Below, piece by piece: positions 24,601 through 35,633 of a stretch of 64,000 nucleotides of DNA. The position numbers were made by a program, and so were the translations under genes. How positions within the stretch are numbered: the stretch's first letter is position 1; each line of letters opens with the position of its first letter. The notes under the pieces are model-generated. The model was not told the DNA's origin. It made no database searches and saw only the letters and a program-made list of their open reading frames with translations. This DNA is from Distichodus sexfasciatus (taxonomy: Eukaryota; Chordata; Actinopteri; Characiformes; Distichodontidae), in contig JAVGVS010000042.1 of assembly GCA_032718565.1 (NCBI GenBank), positions 1,066,025 to 1,130,024 of the forward strand, written 5' to 3'.

Positions 24601-27600
24601 GTTGTGATCATACTGTATCACAAAACGAAAATTATTTTATTTTTAAGCATTGTATGTACCTATATTACTGTGTCCTACAATAACTAAACGCTTTGACCTA
24701 CCACTTTATAGAGAGGTTGAACCTGCTCCAAGACATCGCCAAAACTGGTGTTTTCTGGTTTTCTATCCACCGGCACGCCTGCTAGGAGGGAGAAGAGCTG
24801 ACTGTCTGAGAAAAACGGTGGTTCGGGACCTTTTGGCAACTCTCCCACTTTGCCCTGTTGTGTGTAACATAAACGTAAATATAATACATAAATAAATACA
24901 CCTGTAACAGGAAATTTGTGTTCTATCCCCCGAATCAAAGGCAGTCAACCAAAAGGCCAGACAGACCCAATGATGACACTAGTAAGCTTTAGTCTCTTTA
25001 GTGTACAATATCACTTAAGAGCACTACCATCCAAATTTTTCACCCAATAGATCATAATTTGTGCATGAAAAGGGTTAAATGTATTTATTCTTTAGGTATG
25101 CTTGCCTCTGCGATGGCTCTGGCCAGGTGTCTGAAGTGTTGGATGTAGGCAGAGAGTGTGTGAGGTCCATAGATGGTGGAGGCGGCTTCGTATCGCTGTA
25201 TCTGTGAAAGACCATCAGCCAAAAGTAAGCCAACGAAGCTCACACTCTTCCCGATTCGCACCCGTCAGTTTCTGATCACAGGACCTTAGTTGAGACAGTT
25301 CTCAAGACAGTATTAACACTGACATGGTAGTGTGTCACACTATTTTGGGCGTAACGAGCATTGCAGCATCAGCGTAAGTGACTTCGGTGGTCGTTGAAAG
25401 GCTGGTGGGAGGTTGTTCAAATGGCAACAAGATAAATCAACAAGCTATCTATTCCTAAATTTACATTTACCAAATGACCAGATGCTCTTATCCTCTTATG
25501 AGGCTAGACTTGAACCCACAACCTCCTGGTCCATAGGCGAGTATCCTACCACTTGGCCACCACCACGTTAATGTATGCAAGCATGAACCAGGTGTAAAGC
25601 TGACCAATTAATCTGCTCACTGAGCAAGATCACATACAGTTTACATACCTGGTACTCCTCGTAGGTAGTAATGTAATGAGTGTAGATATTCGACAAGCCA
25701 GAAATGATGACTTCTGTGTTGGTCAAAGTGTTCTGAGATTCCAGCTCCTAAACAAGTCAACATAAAATATCTAACTTAGAACTGCTTTTAAAAGGACGTC
25801 AAAAGTCTGAAGTTGCTGTACTGTATGCTGCAGTCCATGATGCAAATTCTTACCTCTTTGACAGCCTCGCGGATCCTTCTTCCTGACATGGTGCTAGAAA
25901 AGAGTGGAGAAAGTCAAGTCTTCAAAGCAATCCACTATTTACAGATGCAAAACCAGGACTGAAGGGATCTGTCTGTTCCCAAACACTTACGTTGCCTCTC
26001 CTGGGACGGCCACTATGGCCACTGAGCCAATGGTGATGATCTGAACGTCCACAATGGATGGGTGCCATGGAAGAGGCCAGTTCATCTAGAGATACAACCA
26101 GCATAAGCACCTAACGGCCAACACATAGACATGCTACAACTGACTCTCAAAGAACCTAGTATAAGTTCTCACCTCTCCAGTGCTGAAGAGGATGGGTTTG
26201 GGGTTGTGGCAGTCCTGGATCTCCTTGGAGGGAGCACCCAATAAGGCGTCTCTAATACCATCCCAGAAAGGGTCTCCTTCGACTGCCCCTGCATTTTTTA
26301 GACATTATTCCCCGTGATACTAATGTTAGTGATCAAATTCAGCCTCAGGACAGAAACACATTGCACAATATGTATATTGTTGATTTATTGTGTTGTGTTT
26401 ATTTTAACACGACTAAAATTATAACAGCAGTTTAATTCATTCTTCAGCGCATTTCTATTTCCCTTCGGCAACCTAATTTCGATACTGAAGGGACGATGTC
26501 ACCACCTGCAGGCAATACTGGAATAAATGGCACATAATACTACAGTTACTTCAGTAACTGTACATACTAAGTTACTACAGTTTATGACCTTTCTTACATT
26601 TTTTTTTCTTTTCTGTTTATTAGTTTAAGCACTTGTTTAATTAGTTTTTGGGTATATTCATAAAAAAAGAAACCATTCAAAGTTGTTGATCATTTTGGGA
26701 GCCTTGTCATAACTGAAATATATGATGTTGTTACACCGCTCATTGTCACAGAAATGCAATTTCTTTGAAATCTTCACATTCAGTCCCTCGCCTTCAGAAC
26801 ATTTCATCAAGTCGTAGAGGTGTGTAACCAAAACTGCACAACTTTTGAGGATTCCAGGTTGTTGCCCACCTCATGATTTAGGCTAAATCTCACTGTAGAC
26901 CGACGTCTGATTTACATTTCACTTATTACTTTGAAGTATCAGACAACTCTAGTGTCTTAACATTACACCTGGTCCTATGCTAATGATGTAAGCGGGGCTG
27001 TGATGTGCAAGTCGAGTACACCTCCAATAACCACATAAATACTAGGGGTGTAATGATTGATCTACATTGATACACCAGTTCAGTGATCAACAAGCGCATA
27101 GCAGCAATCCAAAATGAAAACATCTATCACATATTATTCATAACCTCTCTATATGTTGCAGAGAAGGTCTGGTTGTTCATTTTATTGTGAAAGTGAGTGA
27201 TTATTTGTCATTGGGAACACAGAACAGCACACAGTGCACAAAATGTGACCTCTGCATCCATCCATGAAGGAGCAGTGGGCCATTGACATGGGGATGGTAC
27301 CTTGCTCATGAGTATCTCAGTGTTACCTTTACCGGCGTGGGATTCGAACCAGTGACCTTATGATTATGGAGTGAGCGCCCTAACCACTACGTTATCAGCT
27401 CCCCTAGGTCTGATTGAGTACAGGAATAAAAAATGTCAAATGATATTTGAGTTGCTTTTGTAATTTGATATGAAAGGAGCTAACGGGATGCTGAATCGTT
27501 TCCACTGAATCGATATAACACTGTATTATGATGAAATTATTTACATTATTATTATTACACCTCTAATAAGTACTTGTGAGCCTTTAGATTTAAAGAGAGG

Positions 27601-30436
27601 GAGAGAGGTCAGCTAACCTTGCGTGAAGTTAAGGTCTCCTCCACCATCTATGGTTCCTGCAGCAAAGCTGTGGCCAAGAGCAGGCTTACACGTCCTCACC
27701 TGGGAGTGGGGAAAAAAAAACATTTAACAGTTCACATCAATTGAAGAAGAGTGAAAAGAAATGTACAGCCCATCTCATATACATCAAGCGCAAAGTGAAA
27801 GGTGAACATACTGTATGTGCAGATTCTTAAACCTTAACTCACACTGTGGGAGGAGTTTATCTGGACAGTCACGTCTGTCATGTTGACCCACTGATGAGCA
27901 GCCTGGACGCTCCCAAAAACTTCCTGCTCAGCGCTGCCATAAAGCTCCTACACATGGTTATACTGCGTTAGAGGGGGTTCAAATCGTAAAACTACAAGAA
28001 ACCTGCTGCAGTTGTGGTTTACCTTGGCTTTTTGGTAGATGTTCTGTCCTATGATCCTGGTGCTTTGGTACATATCATCACCCGGCCCAAAAGCAACACA
28101 CATTTTAGTCTGGGAACACATCAATAAAATCAATCAAAAACAGTATAATATAATATTCAGTTTAACTGCTTAGCATTTCACCAACAACTGTTTCAACTGT
28201 TGTTGATAGACAGGAACAACACCAAACACTATAGATAGGGTATTCAGAAATATAGATGTGTTCTTACCCCACCAATCGGACAGGAGCTGTTGATGTAGTC
28301 ACACTTGTCACCTGTATTAACGCAGTACGGTCCACGAACGTTGGGAGACACATCTCCACTGTTGCTTGTAGCAAATGCAGCCACAAATGGTCCCTAATAG
28401 TGGTAAAATGGTGATTAGAGGCTGTATGTAAATTCCACTGCATGTCATTTAACTCACAGTCAATGATTATTTGAGAATCAAGACATCTCACCTCACCAGG
28501 CAAGAAACCAATATTTTTCTCCTTCTCAAACAGGTAGGAGGCATAGCCGAGGTTGTCCGAGCTCACCATGCGATTGGTGTAATTCATGCTCACAGGATGA
28601 ACAGCAAACCAACTACAACACATGACAAGAGCAACATTTACCTATTTAAGTATGTGTCCCATTACCATAAGTAGCATCAAAAGATAGCTTACCTGAAGGT
28701 GCCCATTCCATCACCATCAAGATCCGTAAACTTCAGCGTCACAATCTGCTCGTCTGTATTGGATTTGTATCTGAATGAGATCAAGACATCTACATGTGTA
28801 TTTGCTATCGTTAATGGTTGGCCATATTTGGCTAATGCTGATGGTTGAATTAACTGGGAATGGAAGTTGATTCATAAAACGCTTGATTCCTTGGTAGCTT
28901 GGAAAATGAGAACTGACTCCTGAAGTTGCCTGCACACGTTCATTTAGCAATTTCTTGGCTTTATTAAGTCATAGTTTACCACTAATCCTGAAATAAACTA
29001 GATAGAGGACTCTAATCTTTATGTCATGATAAAGGGTCATGTGAACATTTTGGGTTATTGACCTTTTTTAATCAATCATTGAAACACACTTAGTGATAGC
29101 TTAAGGAAAAAATATTACAGCCAGTGGTGGCTGAGCGGTCTTAGTGATTGAAACTGTGTTGCTGGCCATACGATTGGGGGAGTTGAATCCTGGTATTAGC
29201 TAATAACACAACTAAGCCCACAAAGCACAACCACAAATTGCTCTAAGGAAACTGTAACAGTAATTAGAAAATGGATTTTACTCTGGATTACATCTGAAAA
29301 ATGTTGAAAATGTAAATATGCAATCTTCTTGATGGTACAGTTTGGCTCTAGCTATAGTCTTATATGTTGATTCATGCTGCCATTTCACCAACTCAGTGTA
29401 ATTTTTGTTGGTTAGATGGTACTGTTTGTTCCTGTTATCTTGATCTAGTAATTGTACTGTACTTTGTTACTATAATTGTTATTTTGAGAACATCTGACTG
29501 CAGTCATTATATTACATTTCGCACCCTAACATTTTGATATTCCCTTTGTTGTCGTAATCTTATTAATCTATTAAGAATATTAAACAATGATTGGACATCA
29601 GATATTCTTTCCTGTACCTTTTCCTTTCCTCCTCAGGATTGTTCAGGTATGAATGTGGACTTCTGTTGAGATTGCTGTCGGCCACTTCGCCCTTGTTCAG
29701 GAAGATCCTCCCTGGCCGCATGTTTTTGTGGGCCAGATCAATGCTCTGTTGGGATTAGGATTTAATTTAGCATTACAAAGACAAAAATCACACAGAAATG
29801 ACAAAAAGAAGAGCTTTTATTTTCTTTCAATAGCCATCAAAAAGATTTCAGATGAGTATGAATAAATTAGCTTATGTAATGAATTTAATCAAATTGTATA
29901 TGCACTGCTGTCCACTTTTCAACCGCTGATCTAAATACTGACAACTCTTTTTGTGATAACTGCTCCAGAAGTTGTTTAATTACTTATTTGTTGTTAGGTT
30001 TAGCACTGGGTTAGTGATATTCAGCTCAGGTATATGCTTAAATAATCACACTTTTTTCTATAATGACTTTCACACCAGTTAATAGGTGATTTTAGGACGG
30101 TCAAGCGAGAGGAAGTTGACAATTAACAGAATCTTTATTGAATCTTCTAAAAAAGAGAATTGACCTTCACGATTCCTTTGACAATGGCCTGGACTGATGG
30201 TTTGATGTAGCCTTTGCTGGTGATCATGAAGAGTGTGTACTGGAAATATCCGGCCAGACCGGAGTGTGTGTGTGTGCCACTCAGGACCACGTTGTCCTGC
30301 CTGTAGAGATCCCCATACGTCACCTGGAGCTCCTTCAGCACCTACAACATCAGTATGAGAAACAGAAGAACCCCTTGGTTTCTTTTGATTGGTCCACTGA
30401 TCACCAACCTTGTTCCTGGATAACTACCAATATAGC

Positions 30437-30493
<57 letters not shown>

Positions 30494-32600
30494 TAATTAT
30501 TGTATTATTATTAATATTATTAATATTAATAATGTATTATTATTATTACACTATAAATAACCAATACGAAGTATACTTGCTGTATAGGAAATAACTAACC
30601 AACTCAGCCTGTATTCTATAGTAAATCTACATTAAAATATTTTAGTGTCACATTTCCACTGCTCTGATCAAACTGTAAATAACACGGAATAAAGCAGTAT
30701 TCACCTCCAACCTCAGCCGTTGCGACACCATGCCTATATCGGCGCTCACGAACACCACCCTCTTGTTTCCATCATCCACGATGAAAGCTCTGCTGAACAA
30801 ACGAGTGTGTATCCCTCTCGCTATCTGGTCCAGATTAGGCGTATGGCTGTAAGACAAATAATCGACAAACCATAAGACTTTGATGACCCCCATGATTAAG
30901 CCATATCAACTATCATATCAACAAGCATCATTCATCATAAAAGTTATTGCTGTGGTCAGATAGGGTTTCAAAAAACCTTGCTCATATTCTACGTTACATG
31001 TTTTATATGCGTTGAGTTAAATGTCATGTAGGGCTGGGCAATATTAATATCACAATTAATTGAAAAAAACGTGTCGATTACAGTGCGAAAACATTTACGT
31101 TTTGGGGGGTTCGCCTGTTTTTTGCCCTCATAGTTCACTGTCAACATTTGTACTGTAGTCGTCCTCAGCAGTTTTATTCTTACTACTAAAGGAGTGCATA
31201 TCATTACGATTTTAAAATAACTGAAGGAAACACACACACAGATGTGGCCTGGACAGGGCAGAGTCACATGACAACACATGCAGCAGTATGTTTTTAAGGG
31301 CACAGTAGATGAACGCACACAGGGAAAAGTTTTAACAGAATGATTTTTTTTAATAAACAGGATTTAAAATAGAATCAAATGAATCGTCATTGACAAAATT
31401 GCGTCAATAAGGGCTTCCGTAGTTGACAGATAAGAGCTAAAATCAATTTCACGATTAACTGAACATTCAGCAGTTACAATAAATGATTTTGTTTTGGTAG
31501 TACAAAGTGTGTACTGTAAATACACTCATTAAGTCTGTGAAGTTTCTCTAATAAAAGAGGGCATATCTGTGTAAGATCCTGGGCAAGATTATGCAAATTA
31601 GAGCTTCCAAAAGTCGGTTTTGATTAATTGGTCGGCAGTAATGTTGAATATGAAATTTGAAACCACATCCTTTACAAAAAATTGCTATGTTAAATCTGTG
31701 GGTTGTAGCCTCTGAAATTATTATTCACATTATTAAGAAGTTCAGTCGAGCCAAGATCTTACCAAAGGTACATCTGCAGCTGGTCCTGTACAATCTGCAC
31801 GTCCCACTCCGATCAGATAGGGGTTGGCTGCGGGCTTCAGAGTGGGGACAGGCTCCTGTGGATCCGCTGTTTATCAGAGTAACACAACAGTTATTTCAGG
31901 CTCAAACATGGTGATAAGGGGTATTATATTTTTAAGCAAAGTAGTGATCAGTGCAGTGCTGGAATCTATAAATAAGTAAAAGTGAAGATGAAAACACCAG
32001 TAAAAAGTTGAGGCGTCACCTGTCATAATTCTACAAGCAAAACTAAGTATCTGATATTAACTATATTTACGTATTAAATATTTTTTGCTGGTATTAGTGA
32101 ATACTGCCCATTTCGAGAAATATTTGACTCTCAAAAGTCGTAGGTTATGTTATTAAATTTGCTTAAATTTTTAAAACAACATATACCAAAATGATACCAA
32201 ATTCCTTTAATTCCATGAAATTATGAGACAGAAGCCAGATATGGTACAGTCATAATTGAAACATGTAACATGTAAAGCTGCTGACAAAATAAACTGGCCT
32301 ATATAATAATTGTAGTTTAGTATTGAGTGAAAGTTATTATATTAAATAATCCAAATGCAAAGTACTGAAATAACTGCAAATCTAAGCTAAAACAAATAGC
32401 ACCATTTAAATGCCAACACAACAAACATGAAATAGCAGCATGAATCGTCATATAAAAAGTCATGAGTTAATTTACTTGAGTTGAGGTTGAGAGCCAAGAT
32501 GGTGATCAGCCCCACTGTGATTACCGGTATCAGCAGGAACAGAACCACCAGCATCAACTCCAGAGCTACTGAGACCACACCTTTTAGCCTTCCGAGCCAT
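21696..32600 (-). CDS. asah2: Neutral ceramidase, copy A; 5' exons with two one-base insertions
   Basis: Neutral ceramidase hydrolyses ceramide at membranes and in the gut lumen. Exons on minus: 32600-32476 (exon 2), 31866-31763, 30846-30705, 30341-30165, 29745-29618, 28770-28693, 28612-28492, 28393-28268, 28109-28023, 27947-27843, 27699-27618, 26288-26173, 26085-25991, 25893-25854, 25747-25649, 25201-25106, 24854-24702, 23779-23723, 23643-23555 and 21894-21696. Exons 5-21 are intact and in phase. They include GTHTHSG (zinc His), WFAVHPVSM, SSDNLGYASYL, SGDVSPN with the nucleophilic Ser, VPGEATTMSGRR and the tyrosine motif YTHYITTYEEYQ. The C-terminal Ig-like domain is complete to its TGA stop. 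Exon 2 has one extra base after the expected ATG, though an in-frame Met at 32554 would restore the anchor. Exon 4 has one extra base and meets TAA at its fourth codon. Without that base the product would be about 723 residues. Either early pseudogenisation or assembly error could explain it. Confidence 0.9.
22615..23120 (+). repeat. Dispersed repeat family R2, copy 3
   Basis: It begins gcagtgttggggagtagcta and contains gtgaagttacttttaaaaca, the gactagtgttgaaatgg region, ctacctctaaaacttc and catattactttaaacat, all in the family order. It lies in ASAH2 copy A intron 20 and is non-coding. Confidence 0.55.
25105..25106 (-). other. GC donor site (GC-AG intron) after ASAH2 copy A exon 17
   Basis: The exon ends gcagag at 25106 and the intron begins gcaagc, where copy B has gcagaa followed by gtaaga. 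GC donors normally keep AG before and CAAG after the junction, as here. The reading frame supports this exact boundary, and the intron ends with a normal acceptor before exon 18. Confidence 0.75.
25452..25566 (-). repeat. tRNA-Glu-like SINE (family S2), minus orientation
   Basis: On the minus strand the head reads ggtggccaagtggtaggata, then gttgtgggttcaagtctagc. This resembles the A and B boxes of a tRNA-Glu-like promoter. The other end holds the family's 3' motif on the plus strand (ttacatttacc...gctcttatcc). Relatives are at 37318-37497, 37690-37830, 37972-38150 and 43705-43890. Confidence 0.6.
27043..27565. mobile_element. hAT-like element carrying a nested SINE
   Basis: The ends are inverted: taggggtgtaat at the left and attacacctcta at the right. 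The flanking octamers are ataaatac (27035-27042) and ataagtac (27566-27573), which match at 7 of 8 positions, as expected for an aged hAT target duplication. A minus-strand S1 SINE at 27190-27410 is inserted inside. It lies in ASAH2 copy A intron 12 and has no transposase frame. Confidence 0.75.
27190..27410 (-). repeat. SINE S1 copy inside the hAT-like element
   Basis: On minus the head (ctgataacgtagtggttagg...ggtcactggttcgaatccc) has recognisable A- and B-box-like stretches, followed by the S1 body and tail to the simple repeat near 27190. Confidence 0.7.
29119..29285 (+). repeat. tRNA-like SINE (family S4)
   Basis: A-box-like agtggtggctgagcggtc and B-box-like gggagttgaatcctgg are spaced as in a tRNA. 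They are followed by a body ending gctctaaggaaactgtaaca...aattagaaaatgga, similar to the S4 tails near 4140-4200, 49330-49385 and 60500-60600. It lies in ASAH2 copy A intron 6. Confidence 0.55.
30437..30488. repeat. (ATA)n microsatellite
   Basis: About 17 uninterrupted ATA units next to ASAH2 copy A exon 5. It explains the isoleucine- and asparagine-rich open frame seen here. Confidence 0.95.
30705..30846 (-). pseudogene. asah2: ASAH2 copy A exon 4, frameshifted
   Basis: This exon is 142 bases in copy A against 144 in copy B. After the acceptor cttacag, reading in the phase required by exon 3 gives P-Y-A-stop. Removing one base from the gccta stretch (about 30836-30840) restores the conserved frame, which continues ARGIHTRLFSRAFIVDDG and VSADIGMVSQRLRLE. 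No other AG upstream gives an open, in-phase exon. Because exons 3 and 5 are both phase 0, skipping exon 4 would keep the frame but remove about 48 residues of the catalytic domain. Confidence 0.75.
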
Positions 32601-32607
32601 ACTGCTT
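32476..32607 (-). other. asah2: ASAH2 copy A exon 2: signal-anchor exon with shifted start
   Basis: The acceptor ttttcctag ends just before 32607. The ATG at 32600-32598 aligns with the start of copy B, but copy A has one extra base (agtagctctggag against agtagcttggag in B). Reading from that ATG therefore leaves the conserved frame. The hydrophobic segment MLVVLFLLIPVITVGLITIL remains open from an in-frame Met at 32554-32552. Use of that Met would remove the short basic cytoplasmic tail that precedes the signal anchor. Confidence 0.7.
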
Positions 32608-33220
32608 CTAGGAAAAGCAAGACTGTTGTGTAACAAAATTCATGAACAAGTAAATAAGTTTGGTTTGTTCCCTTTCCACATTAATGTAATATACTAATAT
32701 ATTGTGGCATGTGATATGGGTCTCAGAAGCAACATTTGATAACAGTTGTAGTATAAAATGTTGAGACAAAAGGAGAAAAAAATTACAATTACAATAATAG
32801 ATAAGCATAGGAATTACAAGATGAGTAAGAAAAGTGTGTTTCTATATTGACCATACAGATATATTAAATATATATACCAATTATATTGTTGAGTAACATT
32901 GTGAAGATTTTTGAAAAATGTTATAAATGTAGATATTACAGCCCTTTTGCAGAAACTATCACAATATATAAATTCAACTTTAATCAATAAGTATGTCTCA
33001 GCGTTAATTAGTTATTATCAATTCCTATGCTTTCAAAAGCGGTTCCAATCACGATCCAGCAGAACTTAACAATTAACATGCATATAAAGTCAAGAGGACA
33101 AATTGTGTGGAATGAAATGCCTTTAGCAAACAGCTCTGAGACAGGAATCAGTACCTGACTGAAAATTACGGAAAGTAACTCTGACTGAAAAACGGATCTG
33201 GCTCCGATAAAGTAAAAGCA

Positions 33221-33228
33221 CTTATAAT
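33221..33228 (-). promoter_or_regulatory. TATA-like box of ASAH2 copy A
   Basis: On the minus strand the sequence reads agagattataagtgctttt, nearly identical to the sequence at the same place upstream of copy B. Conservation continues downstream (cagtcagagttac), which points to a shared ancestral promoter and first untranslated exon. The first-exon donor of copy A is unclear: the place where B has gtaggt reads gcattt here. Confidence 0.5.
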
Positions 33229-33249
33229 CTCTGAGGACAAGGTAACTTC

Positions 33250-35512
33250 AGCACACTGTTTACAGCCACCATTCAGTGTCACTCAAAAGAGTGTAAACAA
33301 CGCGATCCATGAATCTGTTGAGGGCGCAGTGTTCATATTGTTGTAAAATGAAAATATATCAAGCAGAGATGTTAAGTTATAGAATTGTCACAGCTAAATT
33401 TAAAAAGAAATCCTTTATTTTTTGCCTCGTATGAGCCGAAATTATGAGTGACTTGATCACCTATTAAAAGTCATCAATGCAATTTATCAGAGCAATACAG
33501 ATCTGTGAGGATAGCATTAACATGAAACCAATAAGTGATCAGGCTGCATTCATGTTGCATTTTAAACCATAAAGGTACTTCAGACATATCGCTAAGCAGT
33601 GAACAATCAAATTTTGAGTAACTGTATATACATCTCAAGTGTGTGATTATTTGTCGTTGTGAACACACCACAGCGCAGCAGAGACCTCTGCATTTGGCTC
33701 ATCTGTGAAGAAGCATTGACTGGATTGGGGCAGTTGGTGGTGTAACGGTAGGGTGTTCACGCCCCCATGATCAGAAGGCACATGAGGGTCGAGATCAGGG
33801 CGATAAGTACCACCTGGGAGCACTCAAGGTGCCGTCCCCCAACCTGCTCCCGGGTGTATTGGCTGCCCTCCTCTGCTCCTTCACGAGATGGTTAAAATAA
33901 TGACACAATGACAAATAATCACTCACTTCCCTTTGAATACTTTGGCAGTACCCTGGTAGCAGGGCTGGGGATGGTACCTAGATCATGGAGTACCTCCAGT
34001 GCCACCTTCACAGTCCCCGGACTCGAACCCATGACAGCCTGATCACAGCATCCAACTCCCTAACCATGACGCTTCTAACTGTCTTACTTACAAATAATTA
34101 CAGCAGTTTCTTGTTGCAGTTGGTTGAAACGAAATGTCAGGAAAGAATGTGCACAAAAACCCTGAATCAGAAGGCAAGGCCACTTCATGATGTACAACAT
34201 TACCGTAGCCAATTCCGTGTCCTCTTTCTACAACAGGGGTTTCGCTGGATTTCTGTCTCAGGGACCAGCGTTCGGGCCTAAGCAATAGTCTGCAGCAGCC
34301 CCACCTGTGTCCCCGTGTGTTGGTTTGAGGAGGTGTGTTTTTTTCTATTATTTATTAGATATATGCATTGAATTCATTATTCATAAAGATGCCCAAATCA
34401 TCTGTAAATTTTTTACAAAAAAAGTTAAAACCAAAATATTAATAATAATAATAATAAAAAAGTAATTTCAGTAGTGTCACAGACCACCTGCAAGTCTGAG
34501 CCACTGCATTGCCGCGAACCGCCAGACCACCCGGTTAAAAACCCTGCACGGTACAAAGCGGATTGCAAAACAGTATTCTGTTGCAGTGAAGATTATCTTA
34601 ATTGTGAATTATGCAGAAATTGTTTTTAAAAAAGCATCATAATCTCTTTGCAGAATGTTGCAGCATCTTACAGATATTCTATGAATTAAGTCTTAATGCT
34701 ATAATTTTTAAGGTGCATCTTACAGACCTTATTAAATGCCAATTATGTCACTTTACATTTTACAAACCAACCATGTAGATAAAGAGATCACATGGGATGC
34801 AGTGGCTTGCTGTCAAAAAATATAAGACAGAAGTCTGTGTACGGTCTTGCACTAAATACGTATGAAATTAGCTTTTAATAATTTGGGCTGAAAGTATTGG
34901 AAAAACAGTGGCGTATTGAATTACTTCATAAGGAGTTAAATTAAAAAGCTAGAACTAGGGAGGTTGGTGAATTTGTCATATGAGCTGATTTTACAATTAC
35001 CTAACAAGAGGTAACTTCTAAATTAGCGACACACAATTACTCTCCAACAAACAAATTGACAAACTAAATGCTTCTTGATAGATATCATGTAAACATTTAT
35101 TTCATTTCTGCTGAGCCACAAAAAATCTTCAAAAAAAAAGTGTAAAAGGTTACAGCTGTTGTAGACATAGGAACCCTTATCATCTATCATTTGAAATGAC
35201 ACATATAATATTAAATCATTTGGTTATATACACTTGTTACTGGGTTATAGGTATGTGTGTTGTTCTGAGAAATGGAAGAAATGATTTAATAATTAAAAGG
35301 AAATTCAAATTCACTGAAAAGCGTACAAGGAAGACATATTTCCCTGAAACAAGATTGTTTTTTCATTTTGTCACTGTATAATGTTACTGTCATGTTTTAC
35401 ATAAATATAGATCATAGACAGAGAGATCACAATCCTCTAGAAAGAATAGAAGTTTGTTGACTGGAACACATCGAGCGTTCCTCATGCGCCAGTGATGACG
35501 GAGTGATATTAT
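33250..35512. other. Spacer between the two ASAH2 copies
   Basis: No exon is seen. It holds an S1 tail on minus (about 33640-33725), an S1 copy on plus (about 33725-33935), another S1 piece on minus (about 33940-34075) and otherwise AT-rich sequence. Candidate polyadenylation for copy B would fall in its right end. Confidence 0.6.
33640..34075. repeat. Cluster of three SINE S1 pieces
   Basis: A minus-strand tail (about 33640-33725), a plus-strand copy with head and body (gcagttggtggtgtaacgg, ggtgccgtcccccaa, about 33725-33935) and a minus-strand head and body (about 33940-34075, with actcgaacccatgac as the reversed B box) lie end to end. Confidence 0.65.
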
Positions 35513-35633
35513 TTAAGATTGTTTGTAGCGAGTGTCGAAATGGCGAATCACGCAAAGTGCCAGTCTCCTGATAGAGACGTGCCAAAGTGCAGTGGCATTG
35601 CTCTGCCCACCCGACCCTTTAATCCAGTGAAAT
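35513..35633 (-). pseudogene. asah2: ASAH2 copy B last exon, decayed
   Basis: It starts correctly after tgtgtccag with FHWIKGSGGQSNAT, identical to copy A. Several small insertions and deletions relative to copy A follow, so about ten residues are read out of frame. The frame returns for IRHF, then a further shift gives Q-S-stop. Homology to the copy A exon continues past the stop to about 35440. The last 25 or so residues of the Ig-like domain are lost. Confidence 0.8.

Noticed and set aside
30264..30560. 98-codon frame with poly-isoleucine
   Set aside because: It is the antisense of ASAH2 copy A exon 5 running into the ATA microsatellite.
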